From JAKAVN01 sp963734845 (GTDB lineage Bacteria > Desulfobacterota > Binatia > Binatales > Binataceae), in contig CAVTIS010000012.1 in assembly GCA_963734845.1 (NCBI GenBank), positions 248,001-312,000 on the forward strand: DNA of 64,000 nt, written 5' to 3'. The first letter of the stretch is position 1, and every line of letters begins with the position of its first letter. A model generated the notes under the pieces. The model was not told the origin of the DNA. It did no database searches and worked only from the letters and a program-made list of their open reading frames with translations. Positions 7,044 to 14,995 of the stretch are shown in pieces. The translations under genes were made by a program, and so were the position numbers.

Positions 7044-9218
7044 TCATGAAGTCCTTCTCTCCGTGTCACAGAATGCGCAGGGCATCTGCATGTCCATCAG
7101 GACCAGGTCATAGCGGCCGGAGGAGAATTTTTCGACCGCCACTTTCCCGTTCTCGGCGGTTTCGATCTGGTAGGGGAGGCGCTTGAAGTACGCTGCGATC
7201 AGCAGACGATTGTCCGGCGAGTCCTCGGCGAGCAGGATACGCAAGGGCCGCGAGGCGGCCATGGGAGCGGGTTGCGCCGGCGCGGACGCCACCGGCGGCG
7301 CGGTCATAACCTTGCCGTTGGGCGCAGCATGGCCCTTACCATTGGCCGCCGCGTCTCCGTAGCGAATCGACGCCCGCGCCCCGGAGTTTTTCAGAGCTTG
7401 CGCGGCCAGCGAGATTATTTCGAGCAGATCGGAGCGGCGCACGGGTTTCAGCAGATGGTGCTGGAAGCCGAGGCGGCGCACGCGCGCGAGCTTGGAGTTC
7501 AGATCGTCGGTGGTCAGCAGCGGGATGATCGTCTTCGCGCCGCAGGCGTATCCGTCCTGCGCAAGACGCTCGATCTGCTCGATTCCAGGCATTTGGCAAT
7601 CGCCGAACACGAGGTCGAAGGGCCGCCCCAAGCGTAGCGCTTCGCCGAGCGCCGCGATCGTTTCCGGAACCGTGGACGCCTCTGCGACCGTCGCGCCGTA
7701 GCGGCCGAGCGTCTCGACGAAAATCCGCCGGCTGGTGGCGTTGCGATCGGCCACCAGGGCCCGTAGGCCGTGCAGGTCGTAGATCGGTATGGCTTCGCGG
7801 ATTGGTATGGCTTCGCGGGTGGGGATGGCTTCGCGCACGGTACTGCATACCTCCAGCGTTGCTGTGAAATGAAACGTGCTTCCTTTGCCCGGCTCGCTCT
7901 CGAGCCAGATCCGCCCGCCCATCAGCGTCACCAGCCGCGACGCGATCGCGAGGCCGAGCCCGCTGCCGCCGTACTTGCGCGTGTCGGAGGAGTCGGCCTG
8001 GGTGAAGTTGGAGAAGATCGCCCCGAGCTCGGCGGGCTCGATTCCGATGCCGGTGTCGGCGATCGAGAAGCGCACCACGCCCGCCCTGGCGCCGTCTTCG
8101 GCGGCCACGGTCAGCTCGACCGCGCCCAGTTCAGTAAATTTGATCGCGTTACCGATCAGGTTCATCAGCACCTGGCGGAGCCTGAGCGGATCGCCCATCA
8201 GCCGCAGCGGGGTGCCGGGCGCAATCCGCGCGACCAATTCCAGCCCCTTGCCGTGCGCGCGCACGACCAGCGTTTCGACCGTCGCTTCGACCAGGTCGCC
8301 GAGGTCGAATTCAATTTTTTTCACTTGTACGCGGCCGCTCTCGACCTTGGCCAGGTCGAGGATATCGTCAAGCAGGGTCATCAACGTGCCGCCATTGAAC
8401 CGCATGATCTCGAGATAGCGGCGCTGGTCCGGGTCGAGGCTGGTTTCCGACAGCACTTCGGCCATGCCGAGGACGGCATTCATCGGGGTGCGAATCTCGT
8501 GCGACATGCTGGAGAGGAACTCGGACTTCGCGTGCGAGGCGATGAGCACCTGCTCGCGCGCCGCTACCAGCGCCTCGTAGCGTTCATTGAGACCGCGGCG
8601 ATAAAGAGCGGTCAGATGAGCCGCCAACTGAGCTATTACGATCGCGGTCAATAGTGCGAGCCAGCGAAAGTAGATGAGAGGATCGTGCACTGAAATCAGC
8701 GCTTCGTCGATCGTGAATGCGGCCAGCGCATAAATGTTCAATGCCGCCTGCCAGCGTTCGCTCCAGGGAATAAGGCATCCGGTTCCGGTCGCGAACAGCA
8801 GCGTCACGGCGAACAATGGGATGTCCTCGTTACGGATAACGTTGATCGCGCCCGTGCCGGCGATCACCGCCCAGCTCATCGCCAGCACGGTGCCGCGCCA
8901 ATAGCGCATCGACCAGCTGTTGAGGCTGATGGAAAGCGCCAGGCATGCGGCTCCGATGTTGAACAGGTGCAAGCCAGCCGTTACCGGCCGATAGCCTGAA
9001 GAGTTCAGTTCGTTCACGAAATACGCAGTCTGAAAGGCAAATATCACTACCGTGCTGATCCGGAGCATCAGCGCGCCCCAATACTCATTATTGACCGTCA
9101 GTAGTTCGGTGAGGCCGCTCGCCCACGTCGCCGGCGTGTCAACCGCTTCGCTTGCCAGCAAGCCCTCGCGAGCGTGGGGCCAGTGTATTCCTGAAGCGAG
9201 TCCCATTGCGTCTGCCAT
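7044..9218 (-). CDS. Membrane hybrid histidine kinase, 3' end truncated by insertion
   Basis: The 724-residue protein has an N-terminal membrane sensor with about six hydrophobic segments (roughly 45-205), a HisKA domain with the phospho-acceptor His at 240 (SHEIRTPMNAV), and a HATPase_c domain with NLIGNAIKF, DTGIG and GGSGLGL motifs. A first receiver follows (about 488-600, Asp in FGDCQMP). A second receiver starts near 660 and runs normally to LVLMDMQMP (Asp 709), then stops after 11 unrelated residues. It therefore lacks the second half of receiver 2, including the switch Lys. The sensor, kinase and first receiver could still work. A three-unit hexapeptide repeat links HATPase and receiver 1. 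Confidence 0.85.
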   Translation of the reverse strand: MADAMGLASGIHWPHAREGLLASEAVDTPATWASGLTELLTVNNEYWGALMLRISTVVIFAFQTAYFVNELNSSGYRPVTAGLHLFNIGAACLALSISLNSWSMRYWRGTVLAMSWAVIAGTGAINVIRNEDIPLFAVTLLFATGTGCLIPWSERWQAALNIYALAAFTIDEALISVHDPLIYFRWLALLTAIVIAQLAAHLTALYRRGLNERYEALVAAREQVLIASHAKSEFLSSMSHEIRTPMNAVLGMAEVLSETSLDPDQRRYLEIMRFNGGTLMTLLDDILDLAKVESGRVQVKKIEFDLGDLVEATVETLVVRAHGKGLELVARIAPGTPLRLMGDPLRLRQVLMNLIGNAIKFTELGAVELTVAAEDGARAGVVRFSIADTGIGIEPAELGAIFSNFTQADSSDTRKYGGSGLGLAIASRLVTLMGGRIWLESEPGKGSTFHFTATLEVCSTVREAIPTREAIPIREAIPIYDLHGLRALVADRNATSRRIFVETLGRYGATVAEASTVPETIAALGEALRLGRPFDLVFGDCQMPGIEQIERLAQDGYACGAKTIIPLLTTDDLNSKLARVRRLGFQHHLLKPVRRSDLLEIISLAAQALKNSGARASIRYGDAAANGKGHAAPNGKVMTAPPVASAPAQPAPMAASRPLRILLAEDSPDNRLLIAAYFKRLPYQIETAENGKVAVEKFSSGRYDLVLMDMQMPCAFCDTERRTS
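7783..7836 (-). repeat. Three tandem 18-bp units inside the kinase gene
   Basis: Three in-frame 18-bp copies encode REAIP-type hexapeptides (REAIPT, REAIPI, REAIPI) in the linker between the HATPase domain and receiver 1. The copies differ at few positions, so they are recent or prone to change in copy number. Confidence 0.8.
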
Positions 9219-9330
9219 CGAGCACTGTGGCCGTCACAGAGGGGAGCAAGAGCGATGCCCGAGCGGGCGCTCGTTTAAGCGAAGGGTAAACGTGCGCGGG
9301 AGAGAGGCACGTACAAATGAGACATCAGGC

Positions 9331-9348
9331 GTGTCATTAGAATGACAC
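9331..9348. promoter_or_regulatory. 18-bp palindrome upstream of the kinase gene
   Basis: GTGTCATT-AG-AATGACAC is a perfect 8-bp inverted repeat with a 2-base centre, the size and symmetry of a dimeric regulator site. It lies 113 bases upstream of the kinase start and 45 bases after the Rid-like gene stop. The regulator is unknown. Confidence 0.45.
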
Positions 9349-9392
9349 AACTGCTAAAACCCGAGCGATTCTTCCGTGAGCCGAGCCAGGGT

Positions 9393-10151
9393 TCAGGGCG
9401 CGAGCACCAGTTCCTGGCGCGCCGCGTAGCCGTCGATTTCAAGCTCCAGCCCGGTGACCGGCGGCCGCGCATACTGCCATCGGATACCGCGATATGCCGC
9501 CGCGCCCAACGCCGGCAGAAGGTCGCTCGCGAACAGTGGATGCATATCGTGGACGGTGTAGAGGTTCACCGCCGACGCCTCGCTCCATCCAAGCTTCATC
9601 TCGCCGAGGAGCCCGCCGAGCGCTTCCATGATGCACGCGGTCTTGCGCCGCAATCCTTCGAGCGAGACGTCGCCGGCCGCGACCACCTCGCGCTTGCCGC
9701 CTTCGCGCGAGGCCACCTCGGGCACGCCGGCGAGCACGAAGGCCGGACGCGCGACGCCCACCGCCGGCACCGTGTAGTAGAAGCCATACATCGAGGGCTC
9801 GGCGATCGGGCTCGACGCCGGCGCGACGTTTGTTCTCGCGACCGGATTGAGTCCGTCGACCAACACGCCCCAGGCCGTCAGCCGCTCGATATACGGGCGG
9901 TTGAATTCGTCGAAGCCCGCGGGCGTGAGCGCCGCCGGGATGCGCAGCTCGATTCCGCATACGGCGTTGAGCGGGCGTCCCGCCTCGCGCAGGTGGCGCT
10001 CGATTAGCCCGTAGCCGTCGGCCAACCGCGCGAGCGGCTTGAAGGTCGCGTGGACGATCTCGAAGCCGGAGTTGGCGAGTGCGCCCGAAGAAAAAGGCGC
10101 GCCATAGCCGCGCACGAATTTGTAATTTCCCTTGGGGTTGTCGAGCAGCAT
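9393..10151 (-). CDS. Rid/YjgF-like family protein (tentative)
   Basis: The 252-residue protein has a C-terminal part (about 160-250) with the order expected of a Rid/YjgF barrel: a long helix (LEGLRRKTACIMEALGGLL), a strand-rich NLYTVHDMHP, and an ending RPPVTGLELEIDGYA. The N-terminal half may be a second, diverged barrel. I start at the ATG at 10151, nine bases after GGAGGA; the ATG three codons upstream is too close to that site. It runs leftward toward the kinase. The substrate is unknown; some Rid proteins deaminate enamine or imine intermediates, and the catabolic context would allow this. Confidence 0.5.
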   Translation of the reverse strand: MLLDNPKGNYKFVRGYGAPFSSGALANSGFEIVHATFKPLARLADGYGLIERHLREAGRPLNAVCGIELRIPAALTPAGFDEFNRPYIERLTAWGVLVDGLNPVARTNVAPASSPIAEPSMYGFYYTVPAVGVARPAFVLAGVPEVASREGGKREVVAAGDVSLEGLRRKTACIMEALGGLLGEMKLGWSEASAVNLYTVHDMHPLFASDLLPALGAAAYRGIRWQYARPPVTGLELEIDGYAARQELVLAP

Positions 10152-10406
10152 CGTTCGCATTCCTCCCGCGCGTTGCTCGCGCGCGGCCCATTATCGCGCG
10201 CCGGCGGCGCCACAGTGAAGCGCAATCGCATCATTTTTCGGTCTATTCCGTCCCAATCCGGACGATCGGGGGGCTGGCCACGAAACCGGCGTCTGGAAAA
10301 ACCAGTGCCGACTGCGCTAAATCAGAAGATGGCCTCCGCGCACCGTGACGGCACTGCGGCCGTACCCGGTCAATCACGGCGGCCGACACTACTTTAGGAG
10401 AACGCC
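10152..10406. promoter_or_regulatory. Divergent intergenic region
   Basis: This is the shared upstream region of the leftward Rid-like gene and the rightward LLM oxidoreductase gene, so promoters for both must lie here. I could not place -35/-10 boxes with confidence. AGGAGA lies just before the ATG at 10407. Confidence 0.4.
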
Positions 10407-11528
10407 ATGCACGTAGGATACGGAGCCGCTTTCCAGAATCCCAACAACGCGCATTCCGACGCCGAGGTCTATCGCAATGAATTGCGGTTTGCCGAGATGG
10501 CCGAGCCGCTCGGATTCGATTCGGTCTGGTCGGTCGAGCATCATTTCGACGACTACACGATGTGCCCCGACGTGCTGCAATTCCTGTCGTACATGGCAGG
10601 CAAGACCAAACACGTGAAGCTCGGTTCGATGGTGGTCGTGCTGCCCTGGCATGATCCGATTCGGGTCGCCGAGCAGGCCTCGCTGCTCGACCATCTCTCC
10701 AACGGCCGCTTCATCCTGGGCCTTGGCCGCGGCCTGGCGCGAATCGAGTACGAGGGTTTCCGCCTCGATCAGAACGAGGGCCGCAGCCTCTTCGTCGAGT
10801 ACGCGGAGCTGGTGCTCAACGCCCTGGAAAAGGGCTACATGGAAGGCGGCCGTCACACCAATCAGCCCCGGCGCGACATCCGGCCCTTCCCGGCGCGTTC
10901 ATTTCGCGGCCGCAGCTACGCCGCCGCGGTCTCGCCCGAATCGATGCCGATCATGGCGAAGCTCGGGGTCGGCGTGCTGGTGATTCCGCAAAAGCCGTGG
11001 GACGCGGTCAAGAAGGATTTTGAGATCTACCACAAGGTCTGGCGCGAGGTTAACGCGACCGAGCCGCCGCCGCCGCTTTCTGGCGGGTTCATCTTCGTCG
11101 ACGAGGACCGCAGCCGCGCCCAAGAGATGGGGATGAAATACATCACCGACTACTATCACACGGCGATGAAGCACTATGAGATGACCTCGGAGAAATTCGG
11201 CCAGAACAAGAGCTACGAGTTCTACAGCGGAGTCAGCAAATATATCGCGCGCCACGGGATGGATAACGCGGCCAAGGACTTCGCCTCGCTGATGCCCTTC
11301 GGGACTCCCGCCGAGGTGCTCGAGAAGCTCAAGTTCATGCAGGAGACGATCGACAACAATGGCATCCTGGGCAACTTCAGCTACGCCGGGATGCCGTTCG
11401 ACGAGGCCGAGCGCAACATCAAGTGCTTTGCCAAACACGTGATGCCCGAGCTCAAGAAATGGAAGACCGCGCCGCTGCCCGAGCCGGCGGAACTCAAGCT
11501 GCAGTCGGAGTCGGCCCGCGCCGCCTAG
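10407..11528 (+). CDS. LLM-class flavin-dependent oxidoreductase (luciferase-like)
   Basis: The 373-residue protein fits the bacterial-luciferase TIM barrel: early strand MHVGYGAAFQN, FDSVWSVEHHFDDY, LGSMVVVLPWHDPIRVAEQASLLDHLSNGRF and LGLGRG, the usual LLM motifs. It would use reduced flavin (FMNH2 or F420H2) to oxygenate or reduce a substrate. The start follows TTAGGAGAACGCC. It is the first rightward gene of the aromatic region; a role in forming a phenolic substrate is possible but not shown. Two hairpins of a repeat type follow it. Confidence 0.85.
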   Translation: MHVGYGAAFQNPNNAHSDAEVYRNELRFAEMAEPLGFDSVWSVEHHFDDYTMCPDVLQFLSYMAGKTKHVKLGSMVVVLPWHDPIRVAEQASLLDHLSNGRFILGLGRGLARIEYEGFRLDQNEGRSLFVEYAELVLNALEKGYMEGGRHTNQPRRDIRPFPARSFRGRSYAAAVSPESMPIMAKLGVGVLVIPQKPWDAVKKDFEIYHKVWREVNATEPPPPLSGGFIFVDEDRSRAQEMGMKYITDYYHTAMKHYEMTSEKFGQNKSYEFYSGVSKYIARHGMDNAAKDFASLMPFGTPAEVLEKLKFMQETIDNNGILGNFSYAGMPFDEAERNIKCFAKHVMPELKKWKTAPLPEPAELKLQSESARAA

Positions 11529-11938
11529 TCCGCACCTCTGCGTCCTACCTCCTCCCCCAAATTGTCTTGGGGGAGGAGGATGGAAAAGGAAGATGGAGGT
11601 GGGAGTCGAGCGAGGACGCGCCGGTTGTTTTTTCTGCCGCGCTTGCTCGTCGGAATCTCGCAATGCACGCGCCAATTACGCGCGCCAAAAGAGGCGGTTC
11701 TCACAGACATTCAAAACCGCCTGGACCCCCACCCTGTGACCCTCCCCCGAAACATTGGGGGAATTGAGAAGACCTGCACGCGGCCATTTTGATTTTAAAA
11801 AATGGCCACCGCGCTTCCCCGCCTCCTTGCCGGTGGCATCGCTTACGCCAAAGTGCTACGGATGCGCTTGAGTTCGCACGGCGCGCCGTTACCCGCGCCG
11901 ACGGATAAAATCCACGCGCCGCGGAGGATTCACACCCC
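11529..11938. repeat. Intergenic region with two CTCCCCC/GGGGGAG hairpins
   Basis: A perfect 13-bp inverted repeat (11548-11579, loop ATTGTC) is followed about 165 bases later by a related shorter hairpin (11743-11762, loop AACA). The pair looks like the two ends of a small non-autonomous repeat (REP or MITE-like) or like transcript terminators after the LLM gene. No supported gene lies between them. Confidence 0.5.
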
Positions 11939-12448
11939 ATGCCAGATCCGAAAACGATGCCGCGCAAGACGCGCTTCGGATCGCTCGCGCACTACGAAAA
12001 GGGCGGCGTCGAAGTCATCAACGACGACCCCCGCAATTACGCCTTTTCCAACATCTTCGAGGTCGCGTCAAAGTCCGAGCCCTACGAAAAAGTCGCGGTC
12101 GGCAAAAACCTCAAGTACGTGCTCGAAGCTATACGGGCCGAAGGAACCTCGCCCTGGTACACCGCCTCGCACGACGAATCGGCCATCGTCATGGACGGCG
12201 AAGTCGAGATTCGGCTGATCAAGCTGGAAACGCCCGCCGTGGCCGACGATCACGAAGGCACCACGATGCTCGAAGGGACGCCGAAGGGCAAACGGATGGG
12301 CCATATCGTCGCGCGGCGCGGCCACATGGCGCTGTTGCCCAAGGGCGCGGCGTACCAGTTCCACGCCGCCAAGCCTGGGGTGATCCTGCTCCAGAGCGTG
12401 CTCGGCGATCTTACGCTCGAACGGTGGCGGGACATCTGCCAAAAGTAA
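11939..12448 (+). CDS. pnpC: Hydroquinone 1,2-dioxygenase, small subunit
   Basis: The 169-residue cupin-like protein is followed 61 bases later by the large subunit. Sizes (169 and 325) match the roughly 18- and 38-kDa subunits of the two-component hydroquinone dioxygenases known from 4-nitrophenol and 4-hydroxyacetophenone degraders. It has a VMDGEVEIRL strand and a HMALLPKGAAYQFHA cupin-type segment. In that family the small subunit is structural and the iron sits in the large one. GGAGG lies 11 bases before the ATG. The assignment rests largely on the partner gene. Confidence 0.72.
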   Translation: MPDPKTMPRKTRFGSLAHYEKGGVEVINDDPRNYAFSNIFEVASKSEPYEKVAVGKNLKYVLEAIRAEGTSPWYTASHDESAIVMDGEVEIRLIKLETPAVADDHEGTTMLEGTPKGKRMGHIVARRGHMALLPKGAAYQFHAAKPGVILLQSVLGDLTLERWRDICQK

Positions 12449-12509
12449 CGACATCGGTCAAAAAGCAGCTGTCTGCAAAAACCCGATGCGGCGCATGGAG
12501 AATTGAGTA

Positions 12510-13487
12510 ATGGCAGCGACGAAAAAGGCTAATGGCGCGGCCAACGATTTTGGCTATCGCACCTTCGCCCTTGGCGGATTCGAGTTCGAGCGCGACGAGT
12601 ATTTCGCGCATATCGCGTGGCCGGGCGGTACTCATTCGATGCCGGTGGATCTGTTCCTGCGCGCGATGATTCGCGATCTGGCCTGGAGCTTCTTTTACGG
12701 CACGGTCAATTTCGACGGCGTGTTCGGCACCACTAATCACTACGGTAGCGTCGACGTCTTCGCCGGCCTGTACAACAGCGGCTATCGCAAACAGAACCGC
12801 GAGCACGTCGAGAATTTCAAGAGCGACGACGTAAAGGCGATGTTCGAAGCGCTGCTCGAGGATTGGACCAACGAGGGCTTCGACCCGTTCGCCGCGCCGC
12901 AGGAGACCGGCAGCGCATTCGGCCCCAAGCACGGCAGCAACAGCAAGGCGATTACGCGCAAGCGCCTGACCGCCAAACGGATGGTCGGGATGAAGGACGA
13001 CATCCCGTTGCGCTCCGACGCGGGCGGCAATCCGGTCAACCGCCAACTCGCCGACGTCGCGCAGGACCAGCCCGAAGTGCATGCCGAGCCGGGCTTCGAG
13101 AACGAAGTTCACGCGTTTAATTTCTTCGGCTACGTGTCGCGCTCCGACGTCACCTGGAATCCGTCAGTCTGCGCCGCGGTCAAGGACAGCCTGATCTGCG
13201 CGACCACCGAGGAATACATGCTCCCGGTCATTCACGGCAACGACCGCGTCGAGTGGTTCGTGCAGTTGAGCGACGAGATTCAATGGGACGTGAGCGACCG
13301 CGACACCGGCGAGCCGCGGGCGCGGGTGGTGATGAAGGCGGGCGACGTCTCGGCGATGCCGGCCGACATCCGCCATCAAGGTTACTCGCCGAAGCGCTCG
13401 ATCCTGCTGGTGTGGGAGAACAACGACGCGACGCTGCCCGAGTTGTACGCCAAGAAGCGCCTGAAATCGAACCCGGTGGAGTTTTAA
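12510..13487 (+). CDS. pnpD: Hydroquinone 1,2-dioxygenase, large (catalytic) subunit
   Basis: The 325-residue protein would open hydroquinone to 4-hydroxymuconic semialdehyde. Near the C terminus it has H242-x-N244-x3-E248 and, 47 residues after the first His, H289 in DIRHQGY. To my recollection this His/Asn/Glu/His pattern is the iron-ligand set of the hydroquinone dioxygenase (PnpCD-type) cupin. The N-terminal half has the conserved-looking FFYGTVNFDGVFGTTNHYG stretch. GGAGA precedes the ATG. Together with the aldehyde dehydrogenase at 16402 it gives two consecutive steps of the hydroquinone branch. Confidence 0.8.
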   Translation: MAATKKANGAANDFGYRTFALGGFEFERDEYFAHIAWPGGTHSMPVDLFLRAMIRDLAWSFFYGTVNFDGVFGTTNHYGSVDVFAGLYNSGYRKQNREHVENFKSDDVKAMFEALLEDWTNEGFDPFAAPQETGSAFGPKHGSNSKAITRKRLTAKRMVGMKDDIPLRSDAGGNPVNRQLADVAQDQPEVHAEPGFENEVHAFNFFGYVSRSDVTWNPSVCAAVKDSLICATTEEYMLPVIHGNDRVEWFVQLSDEIQWDVSDRDTGEPRARVVMKAGDVSAMPADIRHQGYSPKRSILLVWENNDATLPELYAKKRLKSNPVEF

Positions 13488-13619
13488 TGCGTGCATCGCT
13501 TCTCCCGAGGGTCATCCTGAGAGTTTGTTAGGATTCGAGCGAAGCGAGCCTGCGAGTGGAACGCGGGCGCCGCGCGGCTCGCGGCGAAGCTATTTAGTCC
13601 AGATGGAGGAATAGCGGAA

Positions 13620-13832
13620 ATGGGAAATCATAACTCGGATATTCTCGCGGCTGACACCGCCACGGCGCGTTCGGTAACGGCCGCCTCTCTGGTCTCGGCA
13701 CGGGTCCTTTCCGCCATAGTTGCGTTGTTGCTCGGCGTGGGCATCCTGTTCGTGGCGGGCTTTTCGTCCAACGATTTCGTTCATGCCGCGGCGCACGACG
13801 TGCGCCACGCCTCGGGCTTTCCCTGCCACTGA
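13620..13832 (+). CDS. cbtB: Cobalt transporter subunit CbtB
   Basis: The 70-residue protein has one membrane segment (about 28-48) followed by the family's His-rich end: FVHAAAHDVRHASGFPCH. It is the small subunit of the CbtAB cobalt uptake system, usually tied to cobalamin synthesis or use. GGAGG precedes the ATG and cbtA begins eight bases after the stop. I looked for a cobalamin riboswitch upstream (13488-13619) and do not see one. Confidence 0.9.
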   Translation: MGNHNSDILAADTATARSVTAASLVSARVLSAIVALLLGVGILFVAGFSSNDFVHAAAHDVRHASGFPCH

Positions 13833-13840
13833 CATCCGTC

Positions 13841-14569
13841 ATGCTGTACCGGACGCTCTATTGCGCTGTGGTCGCGGGTGTCCTGGCTGGGATTACCCTG
13901 TTCGCCCTTCAGCACTGGACTACTTTGCCGCTGATCCATCAGGCGGAACGCTACGAAAAGACCGAAACCGCGGCTCATCCTGCGCCGCAGGCAAGTGATG
14001 CGCCAGAAGATGGGCCGGAAGTTGGTCAAGTTGATGTTGTCCGCTCGGCTTACACTACGGTCGGCGACGTGCTGGTCGCTGCCGGCTTTGGGATGCTGCT
14101 TACCGCGATGTACGCGCTCAGCGGTGAGTTTGGGCTCGTGAGGGGCATTCTTTGGGGCCTCGCTGGCTTTGCCACCTTTCATTTAGGGCCCGCCCTGGTG
14201 GTTCCACCGTTGTTGCCGGCCCTCGACGCCGCTCCATTGCATTTGCGGCAAAGCGCATGGCTCGTCGCAGCGATATCGACCGGCCTCGGACTTGCGATTT
14301 TCGCCTTTGGACCGCGAGGCGCAAAGCTCGCCGGCATCGTTGCTCTTTGCTTGCCCATCGTGCTGTTCCGTTACCTGTTCCCGCTTCCAGGCGCGCAAGC
14401 ACCCTCGGAAGCTCTTTCCGTGCTCGAGCATCTTTTCATCGTGCGCACGCTCGGCGACAATCTGATCTTCTGGTTGGTTCTCGGTGCCATATCGGGATCG
14501 ATGTTTGAGCATTCAGCCGTGCCTGACCGCGTGCCGCAATGGGCGGTGGCGAACCGACAAGGACGGTAG
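13841..14569 (+). CDS. cbtA: Cobalt transporter subunit CbtA
   Basis: The 242-residue polytopic protein has about five or six membrane segments, the first at 5-24 followed by LPLIHQAERYE, which carries the His and Glu typical of CbtA near the first loop. It forms the cobalt permease with CbtB directly upstream. The pair sits between hydroquinone-pathway genes with no obvious functional link, so it was probably inserted there. Confidence 0.88.
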   Translation: MLYRTLYCAVVAGVLAGITLFALQHWTTLPLIHQAERYEKTETAAHPAPQASDAPEDGPEVGQVDVVRSAYTTVGDVLVAAGFGMLLTAMYALSGEFGLVRGILWGLAGFATFHLGPALVVPPLLPALDAAPLHLRQSAWLVAAISTGLGLAIFAFGPRGAKLAGIVALCLPIVLFRYLFPLPGAQAPSEALSVLEHLFIVRTLGDNLIFWLVLGAISGSMFEHSAVPDRVPQWAVANRQGR

Positions 14570-14756
14570 TCCAACTTTACTATGTTATGAGCGCACCGCT
14601 CGTGCGTAGAGGATATTGCCTGTAGTTCGACTCTGCTCCGCAACAATCGCGGACCCAGGAGAGACTCATTTCTCTTGCCATCCTGTCTTAACGTGGAAAA
14701 CCGACTTGCGAGGATTGTTTACGTACTGAAGGTCCCGGCAGTTTCCATATAGTTAA
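14570..14756. other. AT-richer spacer
   Basis: This stretch follows cbtA and lies next to the decayed fragment at 14757-14975. I see no gene or clear signal in it. Confidence 0.4.
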
Positions 14757-14975
14757 TCACCGGAAACTGTATAAGAGTGGATTTACACTGTCTCCTAGCG
14801 TCTGGCCATTAGCGCCGGTAATGCTGCCGAAACCGCAGGTCCCATCGTCGGAGATATTGTAGCCGCCGTCGGTGACAGGCGTGGGCCCTCCGCAGTTACC
14901 GCCTGCGTGGTTGCCAATATGCTGTCCGTGACCGTCGCCGCTCCGCCGCGCGAGTTAGAGTTTTCGTCAGGGAGG
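14757..14975 (-). pseudogene. Remnant of a beta-helix surface protein
   Basis: On the minus strand one frame reads GGAATVTDSILA and, after a one-base shift, another reads AGGNCGGPTPVTDGGYNISDDGTCGF and ends at 14757. Together they reproduce the repeat-end pattern of right-handed beta-helix/PMP-type surface proteins (TVTNSILAN-GGNC-G-ITDGGYNISDDGSCGF). There is no start and the frame is broken, so this is a relic of a larger gene, cut where the methyltransferase gene now ends. Confidence 0.55.
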
Positions 14976-14995
14976 GCCTCGGCGGAAGCGGTGGC

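Larger units (their letters stand above)
1..7079. mobile_element. Right-hand part of an integrated element (left end outside window)
   Basis: This stretch carries replication-type genes (TOPRIM/ATPase primase-helicase), ParB-type and excisionase-like HTH genes, several short genes with strong Shine-Dalgarno sequences, and looser base composition than the GC-rich DNA to its right. Its right edge is placed at about 7079 because the hybrid kinase to the right loses receiver-domain homology abruptly there. No integrase or transposase is visible, so the class of element is unknown; it must extend left of the window. The boundary is inferred from the broken domain, not from a seen repeat. Confidence 0.6.

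Noticed and set aside
1..7079. CRISPR array or phage structural genes in the left element
   Set aside because: No regularly spaced direct repeats and no capsid, portal or tail motifs were seen.
13488..13619. Cobalamin riboswitch upstream of cbtB
   Set aside because: I looked for a B12-box-like segment and paired stems and could not find them; the region holds only a GC-rich imperfect repeat.
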